From NCBI GenBank assembly GCA_947387575.1, contig CANDOC010000001.1, positions 558,001 to 622,000 of the forward strand: DNA of 64,000 bases, read 5' to 3'. This stretch comes from Spongorhabdus nitratireducens. GTDB taxonomy: Bacteria; Pseudomonadota; Gammaproteobacteria; Pseudomonadales; Endozoicomonadaceae. The notes under the pieces are model-generated. The model saw nothing but the letters and a program-made list of their open reading frames with translations. It was not told where the DNA came from and did no database searches. The stretch's first letter is position 1. Every line of letters begins with the position of its first letter. Made by a program: the position numbers and the translations under genes. Below are positions 34,771 to 44,179 of this stretch, one piece after another.

Positions 34771-34808
34771 AACAAGTTCAGCCCGTCTGATATGAGGCTG
34801 AACTTGTT
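34771..34808. terminator. Bidirectional terminator between lipoprotein and DUF4132 paralogue 2
   Basis: A 13-bp perfect stem aacaagttcagcc / ggctgaacttgtt with a 12-base loop, located between convergent genes. Confidence 0.85.
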
Positions 34809-34816
34809 GGAGCCGA

Positions 34817-37390
34817 TTACAACTGTTGCAAAATGGTAGGATCGGTGATTTTGTCATCATCCATCAGCAGAAACGCCTTCGACAGCACAATCGAAAGCCC
34901 GCCATCGCCCTCAAAAGGCAGAAAAACCTGAGCCGCCTTCTTGTCACTGCTGCGGCCCGGTACGATGCAAAGATAACGATCATCCGGTGCAATCAGAATA
35001 TTGCCACTGCCAATATGGATCTTGTACAAGTGCCGCTTGCCTTGCACATGCAGGAACCGGCCCTCGATCGTAGCCACAGTCTTCAGCTTCAGTCGTGGCA
35101 GTAAACGCTCCAGTACCGCCTTGCGGGTTTTGGCAATTTCGGTGAGTTCGCCAAATGAATAACTGTTCCAGTAGGTTTGGGCGTAACGCGGTGCATCGGG
35201 ACCACCATCCTGCCATTCGGGATCATTACCAACACTGGCAACACCGACAAACAGATCGATATCCCGCATGACTTCCGACAAAACCAGTGGCGGAATGCGG
35301 GCCAGTTCAACCGGATCGCCTGCAGCATCAACAAACCTGACCTGATCGGTTGAGATATACTGCGAAAAACCGCCGTCGTCATTGCCCATGATATCCAGTA
35401 CCTGGTTGGTCCAGAACCAGGCTTCCAGCTCATATTCCGGTAAGGATTTACGAGCGATCTCATTACTGTCGTTGTAATGTCCAACCAGGCTGTAACTCCA
35501 GCCCCGCAGTGTGGCCAGCGCATTAAACTGATATTGCTTCAGAATATGTGCTGCCATCCGGTTGGAATAAACCCGGGTCGTTACCTCGGCATCGGTCAGC
35601 AAATAGACTTCCCGGTAGGCCTGTTTCAGCGGCTGGCGGATTTCCAAGACCTCAAGCCGGTCACGCCAGGCCATAATTTGTTCGGAACTGCTAAAGACCG
35701 GATGCCATAACCGCACCTGCGTCTGCTTGTCAGGCGACAGCGATGCACCCTGCACATCCTGCCAGCCCTTGTCGTAAAACAGTGCCGGAGTATCGTCCAG
35801 CATCCAGATCAGTTTGCGAGCCAGAGTGGAGATCAACCCGTGGTTCAGATAGTCTCGTTCAAAGTCGCCCAGTGAGCGTCCGGTATCTTCGGTAAACAGC
35901 CGGTCAACCCGGTCCCGCTGGGCGGTAGAAGCCAGTTTGACCTGTTTGGCTAGACTGCGCATTGCGGTCAATTGCTTACTGAGTGCCTCATCCTTTTTAA
36001 CAAAGGCCGGAGCGGTTTTCTGGTACTTGCCATCCGGTTTGATCCATTGCTGGGCCACCGTTCCAACTCCAGTGACTGACAGTTCCAGCTGGTAGTCATT
36101 GAAGGATTCGGTATAGCGACCATTAGTTAAACCAAAGTCTGGGGTTGACTGCTCTTCCAGCCTTGCTGCAGTTACTTCCTTATCAACGGCTTTCCGGTCA
36201 ATATACGCCTGAATTTGATCCCGAGTTTTGTTTCTACGAACCCGCATCTTCAACCAGGAAAGCTGCCCTACAGCTTCCAGACTCTGAGAGTTACCCAGCG
36301 TATATAAACCCGCTTTACCGACTTCAGTTGCATTCCAGCCGATGGTCGGGTTCTTCTGAAAGCACTTTTCAGTAAAGCGCCCGATTATATTCAGTGTTGT
36401 TGGATCATCAAATCCGTCCATGCTCCATAGCAAACCAGTAAATAAGCTGTGTCTTTCCTCCAGCCAGCTATAAAAAACAACTGTTCGACTAATATCGTAC
36501 TTTTCTTCTCTTTTTCTTAGTGGCATGGCGGTGATTCGTTCAAGCCAGTGACAGACAACTGATTCAAAATTGCTGGCGCCTAACTTATCAATCAGCTGAT
36601 GACTTGTTTGCAGAAAATCGCTCGACGGCCACATTCCTCTGGCTTCAGCAAGATGATGTAACAGACGATGCCAGTCCTGTTTCTGATCTGTGGTCATATC
36701 TGCCAGAGAGTCCGACATCAGCTGCCCGGTGGGGCTATCACAAAACTCATACTCCAGAACGCCAACATCTCCTCCTGTTGCAACTAATAGCTGCTTGAGT
36801 CTGCCAGTTATCTTGCGCAGATCAGTAATTGATGTATCCAGATAAGGGCGTATCAGCGGGTGTTCCAGTATGGCGTGAAGGTCCTCCTGTAAATGTTGGC
36901 TGGGACCTTGTGCCTTGATGTGTTTCTCGATTTGACCAACAAACGCCGCCAGAGGCATTTTGCTGAGCGTTATAAATGTATATCTGGAAGTCAGGCCGCT
37001 ATAAAAATGATCAAGCAGAGCCAGGAAAGAAAAATTCCCGGGAAACTCTATTTTGGTACGCAGCAGTGCTTGCAACAGACAGAAACTGAAATGATGACGT
37101 GGATCTTTTTTAGCGCTATATGAGTTCGAGTCCTCGGGCTCCAGTGCCTTCACCCGCTGTACCAGATAGAAAATCAGACCAATCTTATCCTGACCCTCTA
37201 GCGCTTTTAGTGCCGTATAACTCTTCTCTTTGGTACAGGGCAACTTTTTACTGTATAGGCTGAATGAATCGCTTTGTAATACCGCCTGCTCAAACTCGCT
37301 AACCAGCGTATCAAACCGCGGATCAGAAGGCTCAGTAAAATGCTGTGCTGCTTGTTTCTCGCCTGTTTCAGGCATCACTGCTTGAGTCAT
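34817..37390 (-). CDS. DUF4132 protein, paralogue 2 (MolR-like)
   Basis: 857 residues, colinear with paralogue 1. The C-terminal 350 residues are close to identical in long stretches (LEIRQPLKQAYREVYLLTDAEVTTR, HLYKIHIGSGNILIAP), while the N-terminal half has diverged. It lacks the 139-residue partner found with copy 1; instead it starts 13 bases after an alpha/beta hydrolase gene on the same strand, suggesting an operon. Function unknown; the family is discussed under paralogue 1. Confidence 0.88.
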   Translation of the reverse strand: MTQAVMPETGEKQAAQHFTEPSDPRFDTLVSEFEQAVLQSDSFSLYSKKLPCTKEKSYTALKALEGQDKIGLIFYLVQRVKALEPEDSNSYSAKKDPRHHFSFCLLQALLRTKIEFPGNFSFLALLDHFYSGLTSRYTFITLSKMPLAAFVGQIEKHIKAQGPSQHLQEDLHAILEHPLIRPYLDTSITDLRKITGRLKQLLVATGGDVGVLEYEFCDSPTGQLMSDSLADMTTDQKQDWHRLLHHLAEARGMWPSSDFLQTSHQLIDKLGASNFESVVCHWLERITAMPLRKREEKYDISRTVVFYSWLEERHSLFTGLLWSMDGFDDPTTLNIIGRFTEKCFQKNPTIGWNATEVGKAGLYTLGNSQSLEAVGQLSWLKMRVRRNKTRDQIQAYIDRKAVDKEVTAARLEEQSTPDFGLTNGRYTESFNDYQLELSVTGVGTVAQQWIKPDGKYQKTAPAFVKKDEALSKQLTAMRSLAKQVKLASTAQRDRVDRLFTEDTGRSLGDFERDYLNHGLISTLARKLIWMLDDTPALFYDKGWQDVQGASLSPDKQTQVRLWHPVFSSSEQIMAWRDRLEVLEIRQPLKQAYREVYLLTDAEVTTRVYSNRMAAHILKQYQFNALATLRGWSYSLVGHYNDSNEIARKSLPEYELEAWFWTNQVLDIMGNDDGGFSQYISTDQVRFVDAAGDPVELARIPPLVLSEVMRDIDLFVGVASVGNDPEWQDGGPDAPRYAQTYWNSYSFGELTEIAKTRKAVLERLLPRLKLKTVATIEGRFLHVQGKRHLYKIHIGSGNILIAPDDRYLCIVPGRSSDKKAAQVFLPFEGDGGLSIVLSKAFLLMDDDKITDPTILQQL

Positions 37391-37403
37391 TATCCATTCA
37401 CCC

Positions 37404-38216
37404 TTAACTGCTGACCAGAGAGGTCGTCAGGTGCATTTCTTTTTGCAAGAGGACACTGATAGCAGCGACCACTTTATCCGTTTGTTCCCGATGCGGCATA
37501 TGACCACAGTCAGGCAACAGCAACATCTCCCCCTTCCCGCTGCTATTGCCAGCAATAAATACGGGAAAGGCCCGGGAACCGTACTCATCCAGCTCACCAT
37601 GAATAGCCAGTACCGGGCACTGTACCTTGCCAATAACCGGCTGCAGGCTCCAGTCGGCAAACTCTGGCGATAACCATACGCCAGTCCATGCGTTTAGCAC
37701 CCATGCTGCCTTGTTGCCATGCCATTTTTCCAGTCGCGCCATTTGTCGCGGTTGCTGAAATAGCTGGCTGCCTTCAGCTATACCTTTGGTTGTCAGAGGT
37801 TCAACAAAAGCCTGGGCCGCCAGCGTAATGACGGCCTGACAATCATTGTCATGAGCCGCAATATTAATCGCCATACAGCCGCCAACACTATGTCCCAGCA
37901 GCGCATACTGCTGAATACCCAGTTGCTGCTTGATGGCCGGGAAGTATTCAGTAGCTTCTTCACTGATAAAATTCAGCGAAGGCAGTTGTTGTCTGGCGCC
38001 GGACTGGCCAAATCCCAGCCGGTCATAGGCAATAACCCGACAACCGAGGCTTGTTGCCAGTTGTTGCGGAAAATCCCGCCATAAACCAACACTGCCAAGC
38101 GAGTCGTGCAGCAGAATCAAAGGAATATCGATGGTCAGGTTGGCAGGTATCCATTGCCTTGTATAAACAGGCCCCTGTGGCAGAGTCACAGTAAGGTCTT
38201 CAGTGGTTATCTTCAT
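37404..38216 (-). CDS. Alpha/beta hydrolase
   Basis: 270 residues. Motifs: LILLHDSLGSVGLW oxyanion region, YDRLGFGQSG, nucleophile elbow GHSVGG (Ser about 110), acid in IHGELDEYG (about 208-216) and late His in LPDCGHMPHREQ. The substrate is not apparent. Position directly upstream of DUF4132 paralogue 2, in the same orientation with a 13-base gap, suggests a shared transcript but no known functional link. Confidence 0.85.
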   Translation of the reverse strand: MKITTEDLTVTLPQGPVYTRQWIPANLTIDIPLILLHDSLGSVGLWRDFPQQLATSLGCRVIAYDRLGFGQSGARQQLPSLNFISEEATEYFPAIKQQLGIQQYALLGHSVGGCMAINIAAHDNDCQAVITLAAQAFVEPLTTKGIAEGSQLFQQPRQMARLEKWHGNKAAWVLNAWTGVWLSPEFADWSLQPVIGKVQCPVLAIHGELDEYGSRAFPVFIAGNSSGKGEMLLLPDCGHMPHREQTDKVVAAISVLLQKEMHLTTSLVSS

Positions 38217-38241
38217 TGAATTCTTATTTTGATATGCAGCG

Positions 38242-38264
38242 ACACCCTCTTTTACAGAGGGTGT
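38242..38264. terminator. Strong hairpin with T tract on the plus strand
   Basis: A perfect 9-bp stem acaccctct / agagggtgt followed on the plus strand by TTTTT. Both flanking genes are on the minus strand, so the orientation of the T tract is opposite to them; it may stop antisense transcription, or act as a simple RNA hairpin in the minus transcript. Confidence 0.6.
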
Positions 38265-38297
38265 TTTTAGTCGGTTATTGATGTATAGGGATGATGA

Positions 38298-38726
38298 TCA
38301 AGCGGGGTTATACACGTCAGGCACCCAGATTTCCATAAAGGTCTCCGGCCGGGCCAGCGGCTTGAAACCATACTGCTCATACAGACCATGAGCATCAGCG
38401 GTCGCCAGGGTAATACGTCGCAGTCCCTGTAGCTGTGGATGGGAAATAATCGCTTCCATCAGTCGTTTGCTCAGACCGTGTCCCCGGTGGGCTTCCAAAA
38501 TAAAAACGTCGGCCAGATAAGCGAATGTAGCCGAGTCGGTAATCAGCCGGGCAAACCCGACCTGTCGCCCTGAGGTAGTAAGAACGGCAAAGCAGAGAGA
38601 GTTTTTAACTGCCTTCTCTACAGTTTCCTGAGGTATATCGCTGGCCCAGTAGGACTGGGTCAGGAACTCATGAATAACGGAGAGATCCATATCCTCGACA
38701 CAGGTACTGATTTTATAATCGCTCAC
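38298..38726 (-). CDS. GNAT-family N-acetyltransferase
   Basis: 142 residues. GNAT signature: FAYLADVFILEAHRGHGLSKRLMEAIISHPQLQGLRRITLATADAHGLYEQYGFKPL (about residues 67-123) includes the R/Q-G-x-G-x-S/A acetyl-CoA loop as RGHGLS. Substrate unknown. It is about 75 bases upstream of the hydrolase gene start. Confidence 0.88.
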   Translation of the reverse strand: MSDYKISTCVEDMDLSVIHEFLTQSYWASDIPQETVEKAVKNSLCFAVLTTSGRQVGFARLITDSATFAYLADVFILEAHRGHGLSKRLMEAIISHPQLQGLRRITLATADAHGLYEQYGFKPLARPETFMEIWVPDVYNPA

Positions 38727-38753
38727 CCTGACGCTCCTGCAGTTAATCCTGCT

Positions 38754-39479
38754 TTATTCTTGTTCTGTCGCCTTATTCTGCAGTCTGTCCCTCAGCGCTT
38801 CAACCGATAATGCCGGTTTCTGGCGGTGAACCATGGCATGGCAGTTGGGACACAAGGGGCGCAGATCTTCAGCAGGATTAAGCTCGTAAGCTTCGCCGAT
38901 CTCGGATAAGGGTTTCAGGTGGTGAATATGGATGAAGCCGGCACCCAGGCTACCGTAGCGGGACTCAAAGTCGAAATCGCAAACAAAACAGCGAATGCCC
39001 CATTTTTCAATACACTTCTCACGGGCAGAACGGTCCCGCTCATAGCGGTTAACAGTGACCTGTTTACGGGCGCCTTCTATTATCGTTTCGCTGCTTTCAA
39101 GTTCTTCAGGAAAGAAGGTGCCGCCGTACTGGCTGCGACTCTCAACCCAGTATCTGATAATTGGGCTACCCCAGCCCTCCGGCGCCTTGCGATAGTCGAG
39201 CTTTTCCAGCTGCTCGTCTTTTGATTTCTGGTCCAGCCAGTGAGCTATCCGGCTATTGGCACTGTAATGACGACCGGATCCCTTACCGCCTTCGCCATAT
39301 TCCGCAACGATTTTCTGCCAGCTGATTGAAAACTGCCGGGTGTATTCGTCGATAAAGTCCTGAGTAGAAAAGGACTTTCCATCAAAAGCATCAACTACAG
39401 TGCTAAATTCGATGTCTTGCACAGCTTTTCCTGAAAGTAAATTCAAAAAAGAAGCTGATACCTTACCGATTCTTTTCAA
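38754..39479 (-). CDS. HNH endonuclease
   Basis: 241 residues. The C-terminal HNH domain is intact: CFVCDFDFESRYG, then FIHIHHLKPLSEIGEAYELNPAEDLRPLCPNCHAMVHR (about residues 178-216), with the two CxxC-like pairs and the H-N-H residues. The N-terminal 120 residues are not recognised and could be a DNA-targeting region. Such lone HNH proteins are often restriction-like or mobile-element remnants. No methylase is next to it. Confidence 0.85.
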   Translation of the reverse strand: MKRIGKVSASFLNLLSGKAVQDIEFSTVVDAFDGKSFSTQDFIDEYTRQFSISWQKIVAEYGEGGKGSGRHYSANSRIAHWLDQKSKDEQLEKLDYRKAPEGWGSPIIRYWVESRSQYGGTFFPEELESSETIIEGARKQVTVNRYERDRSAREKCIEKWGIRCFVCDFDFESRYGSLGAGFIHIHHLKPLSEIGEAYELNPAEDLRPLCPNCHAMVHRQKPALSVEALRDRLQNKATEQE

Positions 39480-39526
39480 AGCGCACTTTGATGCAGATTA
39501 TACGACAAGTGTATTTCGCTGTAGGG

Positions 39527-42004
39527 TTATTTCACCCGATCCATAGCAATCAAATACGGCACAGCATTTTTATGTTCTGCAAAATAGTCATGCACGTCAC
39601 CCTTCAGAGCCGTAACGACTGAGTCATTATGCAGAAACCATTTGCCATCATGCTGTTCCAGAGTGACATAATGGCCGGAGTTGGCAGATTCACCGCCGCC
39701 ATGTACCACAATACTCTGGATTCTGAACGGGATAGACTCAGGTTTGCCGGTAGTGGTATTAAGCAATGGCAAGTTAAAAACTGGTTTCAGCCCTTCAATT
39801 AATGCCCTCCCTTCTTTAGTCAGGCGCCGGCTGCGGCCATACATATCCATCGCAAATACTTTGCCTTGCACTTTAACTCGCTGCAGGCTGGATGGATCAT
39901 GATAACCGTATCTCTGACTGACGCTGGAATCCCGGTCAATGTCATCAGCCCATCTGATGGCATTTGCTCCTTCCATCCGTTCAACGGATGCCTCAAAGCA
40001 CTGGGGAAGGCTCTGCCCCCGGACCTCCATCGGCATATAAGGTGCTGTATCATTACTCTTTTCCCGGGATTTGCTTCCATCCAGGCTGGTGGTTTTTTTA
40101 TAGAGCTCAAATTTTTTATAAAATCGATTCAGTCCCATAAAATCACTGAGCGTGGTTAACATTTCCTCCGGGTCTTGCTGGGGCTGGGAGCCATTTACAG
40201 GGAATAGTTTTTTATAGTTTCTGGCACCACGCTCATCTGACTGGCCAAAGGCTTTGACGGCTTCGAAGAATGTTGCATGCGTCCGTCGAACAACTTCTTC
40301 ATCTCCCCGGCCCTGACGTTCCAGCAATACGGCTTCTGCCAGATCAGCAAAGGCACGAGTAACGGCAGCTTTATACGGTGAAACCGTTTCGTTCTTTGCT
40401 CCTGCAACTTCATGCCTGAGCTGATCCTCTCTGACGCCTTCTGCCCGGGCTTTTTCTTTAGCGAGATTCTCGGCTTCTTCCTTTGATTTTGGCTTGGCCA
40501 GCATACGGGCATTTTGTCTCAGAACATCAATATCTTCTAATTTGAGCCCGGTGATTAGCTGCTTCAGACCTGCATTGGCAAAGCAGTGGTTACCGGAAAT
40601 ATTGTTAAAGCCGGGCGTCAGTTGAGCTTTTGCCGTTGACTCTGTTCTGGCCGTTGGATTGGTTAAGGGAGACAGTGTTTCGGGCCTTGGCGTCACCGGT
40701 GTGTTGTGAGTCTCCGGTACTGGTGTTGGAGCTATTGGCTGAGGGTTAACCGGAATCGCGGTAAGGTGAGGAACACCGCCATGAGCCAGTATTTGTTCCC
40801 GTAATTCGGCAGCACTGAAGACCATGCCGCCAATTGACAGTTGCAAGCCGTTCCAGCGCTCCCCGAGCTGCTGTTGTAGTGCCGTATCCAGATCTGCATC
40901 ACTACCGGTCAGAGGCAAAATAACATCTAACGGCCCGGAGCTTCCTGGCAGTGTAAGCTGGGCATCCCGGTAATTTGACTGCTGATCATAATGCTGTACC
41001 GGCGATACGCTGGCTGTTGGATCAGTTCCTTCCAGTTGCGGGACCCCGTCAGGGTTTGCCTGCAGCATCTCTTTCAAGGCTCCGGCATTCACCGGCATAC
41101 CGCCAAAAGTCAGTTGCAATCCTTCCCAATCATCACCCAGTTGACCCAGTATGTGCGCTTCCAGTTCCGAAGCATCATCCGTCAATGGTAGTGATAGTGT
41201 TCTCGGTGTCGTGTCGTTTGGCAGTTTGATCTCCACCGGTCTCAACGTCGGTGTTGGGTTTTGCCGGGAAGCCACGGTGTTACTGGTTTGAACCGTTGTC
41301 CGGGGTTCTGGTGTAGAAGGCTCCGGCGTAGATGGTTTTGGTGGCAGTGTCCCCGTTTGAGCTGAAACAGGCTGGAAAGTCGGTGGTGGTGTGGTGTAGT
41401 CAGATGTTGGGAAAACAGGTGTGGGCAAAATGCCATCCGGCTCAGATACAAAATCAAGTTCCAGCTCGATTTGTGAGGGTGGCCTGCTTTCCAGACTTTC
41501 TGATCGTACCGAGCTGCGCCGGGATTCTGGTTGTGATGAATGCTGCAATGAAAGTTCCTGTGAACCGGAGCTTGTGGTGGAAACCTGGTCAACAGAGCGC
41601 TTTCTCGGTACAAATGTCGGCGGAAAGACGTCAGGGTGAAACGAGGCCGCAGAAGAAGGTCGGGAAAATGATCCCGATAACCGGCCGGATTCTGGCCGGG
41701 TGGACTGAAATACCGGTTCGGCATCCGGTACCGTTTTGACCTTGCGTTTAAATAATTTGGCAAAGGCTGATTTCAGGCTGCGATGCGGGTGAAGGAAAAA
41801 GTAGGCAATGCCTGACAATATCCGCCCTACCCTGCGCTGTTGCCATTTACCCTGCGGGACCTGTTCCTGGGGGGATGCGGGTGTACTGCCATGAAGCTGT
41901 GTTGGAGTAGAAGACGAGACCTTGCCTGACTGTGGCATTGAAACATTCCCTGCAGTGAAATATGTCCTTATCTTTCTGATTATAGTTATAACTTTTCGAA
42001 ACAA
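39527..42004 (-). CDS. USP-type ubiquitin hydrolase with tandem ubiquitin-like repeats
   Basis: 825 residues. Residues about 1-250 are Pro/Ser/Thr-rich with a basic patch, with no clear signal peptide. Two repeats (about 255-328 and 346-416) share the pattern LPLT...L...LGDDW.GLQL.FGGM......L and resemble a beta-grasp ubiquitin-like fold. Residues about 465-825 form a USP domain: the Cys box GNHCFANAGLKQL with Cys474, and the His box SGHYVTLEQHDGKWFLHNDS with His778 and Asp/Asn about 795. USPs cleave ubiquitin from eukaryotic proteins, so a host-directed effector is likely. The lack of a Sec signal suggests type III/IV delivery, which is inference. Confidence 0.82.
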   Translation of the reverse strand: MFRKVITIIRKIRTYFTAGNVSMPQSGKVSSSTPTQLHGSTPASPQEQVPQGKWQQRRVGRILSGIAYFFLHPHRSLKSAFAKLFKRKVKTVPDAEPVFQSTRPESGRLSGSFSRPSSAASFHPDVFPPTFVPRKRSVDQVSTTSSGSQELSLQHSSQPESRRSSVRSESLESRPPSQIELELDFVSEPDGILPTPVFPTSDYTTPPPTFQPVSAQTGTLPPKPSTPEPSTPEPRTTVQTSNTVASRQNPTPTLRPVEIKLPNDTTPRTLSLPLTDDASELEAHILGQLGDDWEGLQLTFGGMPVNAGALKEMLQANPDGVPQLEGTDPTASVSPVQHYDQQSNYRDAQLTLPGSSGPLDVILPLTGSDADLDTALQQQLGERWNGLQLSIGGMVFSAAELREQILAHGGVPHLTAIPVNPQPIAPTPVPETHNTPVTPRPETLSPLTNPTARTESTAKAQLTPGFNNISGNHCFANAGLKQLITGLKLEDIDVLRQNARMLAKPKSKEEAENLAKEKARAEGVREDQLRHEVAGAKNETVSPYKAAVTRAFADLAEAVLLERQGRGDEEVVRRTHATFFEAVKAFGQSDERGARNYKKLFPVNGSQPQQDPEEMLTTLSDFMGLNRFYKKFELYKKTTSLDGSKSREKSNDTAPYMPMEVRGQSLPQCFEASVERMEGANAIRWADDIDRDSSVSQRYGYHDPSSLQRVKVQGKVFAMDMYGRSRRLTKEGRALIEGLKPVFNLPLLNTTTGKPESIPFRIQSIVVHGGGESANSGHYVTLEQHDGKWFLHNDSVVTALKGDVHDYFAEHKNAVPYLIAMDRVK

Positions 42005-42188
42005 TGACTATCCAAGGCGAAATATACTGTCAGCGACTAACCTTTTATGACGTTGATCTATCCTCTCATCCGAAGAGAGCCATGCGAGCCCGACCCAGTT
42101 TCCTGCACTGGTATTAAATATAGTCTTTCACTGTCACTCGTCTGCTGTTTGATATCTGATCCTGACTATTCATACAGAGGTATCACAT

Positions 42189-44072
42189 ATGAAAAGCACA
42201 CTGATATTCCGTTGCTCAACTCTGCTGATTTTGCTTTTAACTGTAATACAAGTACATGCCGCACAAGTCACCGGTATCTTGCTTTCTTTCAAAGTGGCAG
42301 AAGTGCCCGACTTTATTAATAGCAACTCATCTCTACCGGTTGCCTGTTCGGATCTGGGGCGAACGATACAGTCTCTTCCGTGGGAACTGCTGCAAATAGG
42401 ATTGGTTGAAGAAGGAGATACAGGTCAGGAGCAGGGTTTTAAACTGACCAGTTTCAATGATGCCATATCTTCAGGCAGTGAATTTAAGTTATTGACGTTG
42501 AGTCAACCCATTCAGGCTGCTGAGCCAGATTGTCGAGCAGTAATACTCGAAGATGTTGAGGGTGAAAGTAGTGATGAACAAACCATCGTTACAATGGATA
42601 CAGGTCCGTGGCAAAGATATGTGCTGGCAATTATTCCTCCGGATGGTGTCTGGTACCAACTTTTATTTATTTATAATGAAGCTTTCAAGTACGGGGCTCG
42701 TCTTGATGAGCCCTGCCAACTGGTCAGTCATTACCCTCCGGCAAAAATGACAGCAGCTGGGAGTCCTGTTCTGAACTTTACCAGGTTTCCTGAGGTTTCC
42801 GATGAGTATACGGATAATCCCGAGCTGGCATGGTTTGGTTGGTACTGGCCGATCAGGGTTTTGCAGTCGAGGATGATCGATTGTCTGGATCCTGAATATT
42901 TAAAGCACCATCCGGTTTGCCCGACCTTGTTCTGGAGTATCAAGCCAAGCAAGGAAGGCGAAGAGGTAGAGCCAACAACTGTTACACCCGAGAGCACTGA
43001 AGACCCCCGAATTTATCCGCTCTGGAGTCTTGATAATCATTGCCCCAACGGCCAGTTTGATGTTTCAGCTGACTCGGCCTATGAGTGTACAATTGGCCGC
43101 CATGGAGGCAGCTTTGACCGGAAATTGTTAGTCAGTGTACCGAAGCCTTCTGATGAGAGCCCTCTCCTGCATCAGGTGGAGCCCTTTCCTACGGCAGGAA
43201 ATGTAGAAGTTGCCGCATTGAATTATACCTTTTCGGACCTTAAACAATGCTGCAAAAGCAGCCTGGAAGCAGCCATAGCTTCTGACCGGAGCCAGCTTTC
43301 CGAGATTAATCGTGGCAAAGTACTGTTGTTCCAGGCCTTTGAGTGTGATGAGTGCAGTGAAATTTTTGCCTTGAGCTCACCGAATTCTGTGGTCCCCCCT
43401 GACCTGATGCAGCAGTATCGTTCAGGTTATGCATTACTGATAAAAAGCGGGCTTGCCCAAAAAGCAGCACGACTATATTTTTCCCGTGCCAGCGGGGATC
43501 AGTGGTTTATGGCATTTGGTGCGATGGAGTTTTCGATAGAACAGTTGGCAGACCAGTGCGGGGCTGATTTTGGCAGGGTTAAACAAGCGGCAATTGTTGC
43601 TACAACCGCTCTTACTGATTTTCACAACAAAGGTATGGTTTACCTTAACCTGAATACTACCAATATATTGCAGCATACAGAGACCGGGGATATGGCTCTT
43701 TCCGGGTGTGGTCAGTTACGTCCAGTTCCGGAATCGCCTGTAAACACTTTGCCGGAATCTATTGCCTGGGATGATATCCCGTTACCACCAGAATGTCTGG
43801 TGCATGCCGTGATTGATGGCCGCGCGCAGGATTCCTGGTTACTGGGCGTCTTTATTTACAAGATGATCACTTCAGGCATTCTGGATTCTGTACTGGAAAA
43901 GAGTCAGGGGTTTGATCCTGAAGGGCTGTTCCCAAAGAGTGATACCGATCATGAAAGCAGTGCTCAAGTGATCAAACTATTATCCCAGCTGCTGCGGTCT
44001 CATCCGGCCGAGCGGACAGCCCCCGCAGCATTACTGGAAGGCGTACTACAACAGTGGGACCAGAGCCATTAA
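42189..44072 (+). CDS. Secreted protein with degenerate eukaryote-like kinase domain
   Basis: 627 residues. A signal peptide (MKSTLIFRCSTLLILLLTVIQVHA) precedes a Cys-containing N-terminal region of unknown fold. The C-terminal part (about residues 430-620) has the layout of a Ser/Thr kinase C-lobe: TTALTDFHNKGMVYLNLNTTNIL (His479) where the HRD aspartate is replaced by Asn488, then ALSGCG in place of DFG, then DSWLLGVFIYKMITSG. Key catalytic residues are therefore missing, so it is a pseudokinase by sequence. Secretion and a eukaryote-like fold suggest an effector or host-surface protein. Confidence 0.72.
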   Translation: MKSTLIFRCSTLLILLLTVIQVHAAQVTGILLSFKVAEVPDFINSNSSLPVACSDLGRTIQSLPWELLQIGLVEEGDTGQEQGFKLTSFNDAISSGSEFKLLTLSQPIQAAEPDCRAVILEDVEGESSDEQTIVTMDTGPWQRYVLAIIPPDGVWYQLLFIYNEAFKYGARLDEPCQLVSHYPPAKMTAAGSPVLNFTRFPEVSDEYTDNPELAWFGWYWPIRVLQSRMIDCLDPEYLKHHPVCPTLFWSIKPSKEGEEVEPTTVTPESTEDPRIYPLWSLDNHCPNGQFDVSADSAYECTIGRHGGSFDRKLLVSVPKPSDESPLLHQVEPFPTAGNVEVAALNYTFSDLKQCCKSSLEAAIASDRSQLSEINRGKVLLFQAFECDECSEIFALSSPNSVVPPDLMQQYRSGYALLIKSGLAQKAARLYFSRASGDQWFMAFGAMEFSIEQLADQCGADFGRVKQAAIVATTALTDFHNKGMVYLNLNTTNILQHTETGDMALSGCGQLRPVPESPVNTLPESIAWDDIPLPPECLVHAVIDGRAQDSWLLGVFIYKMITSGILDSVLEKSQGFDPEGLFPKSDTDHESSAQVIKLLSQLLRSHPAERTAPAALLEGVLQQWDQSH

Positions 44073-44118
44073 CTGCGGATTAAACTGTGAATTAAAAGTA
44101 TCAAGTTAACTATCGAAC

Positions 44119-44147
44119 AGCCCGCCCATGTATTGTAGCGGCGGGCT
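44119..44147. terminator. Hairpin between converging pseudokinase and AEC genes
   Basis: The stem agcccgcc / ggcgggct with a 13-base loop lies between two convergent stops. There is no clear T tract. Confidence 0.55.
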
Positions 44148-44179
44148 ACTTATGTCAACAGAACCTGGATAATATAAAT

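Noticed and set aside
24988-37390. DUF4132 pair as transposon ends
   Set aside because: The copies are full-length coding genes in direct orientation with no terminal inverted repeats, target-site duplications or transposase.
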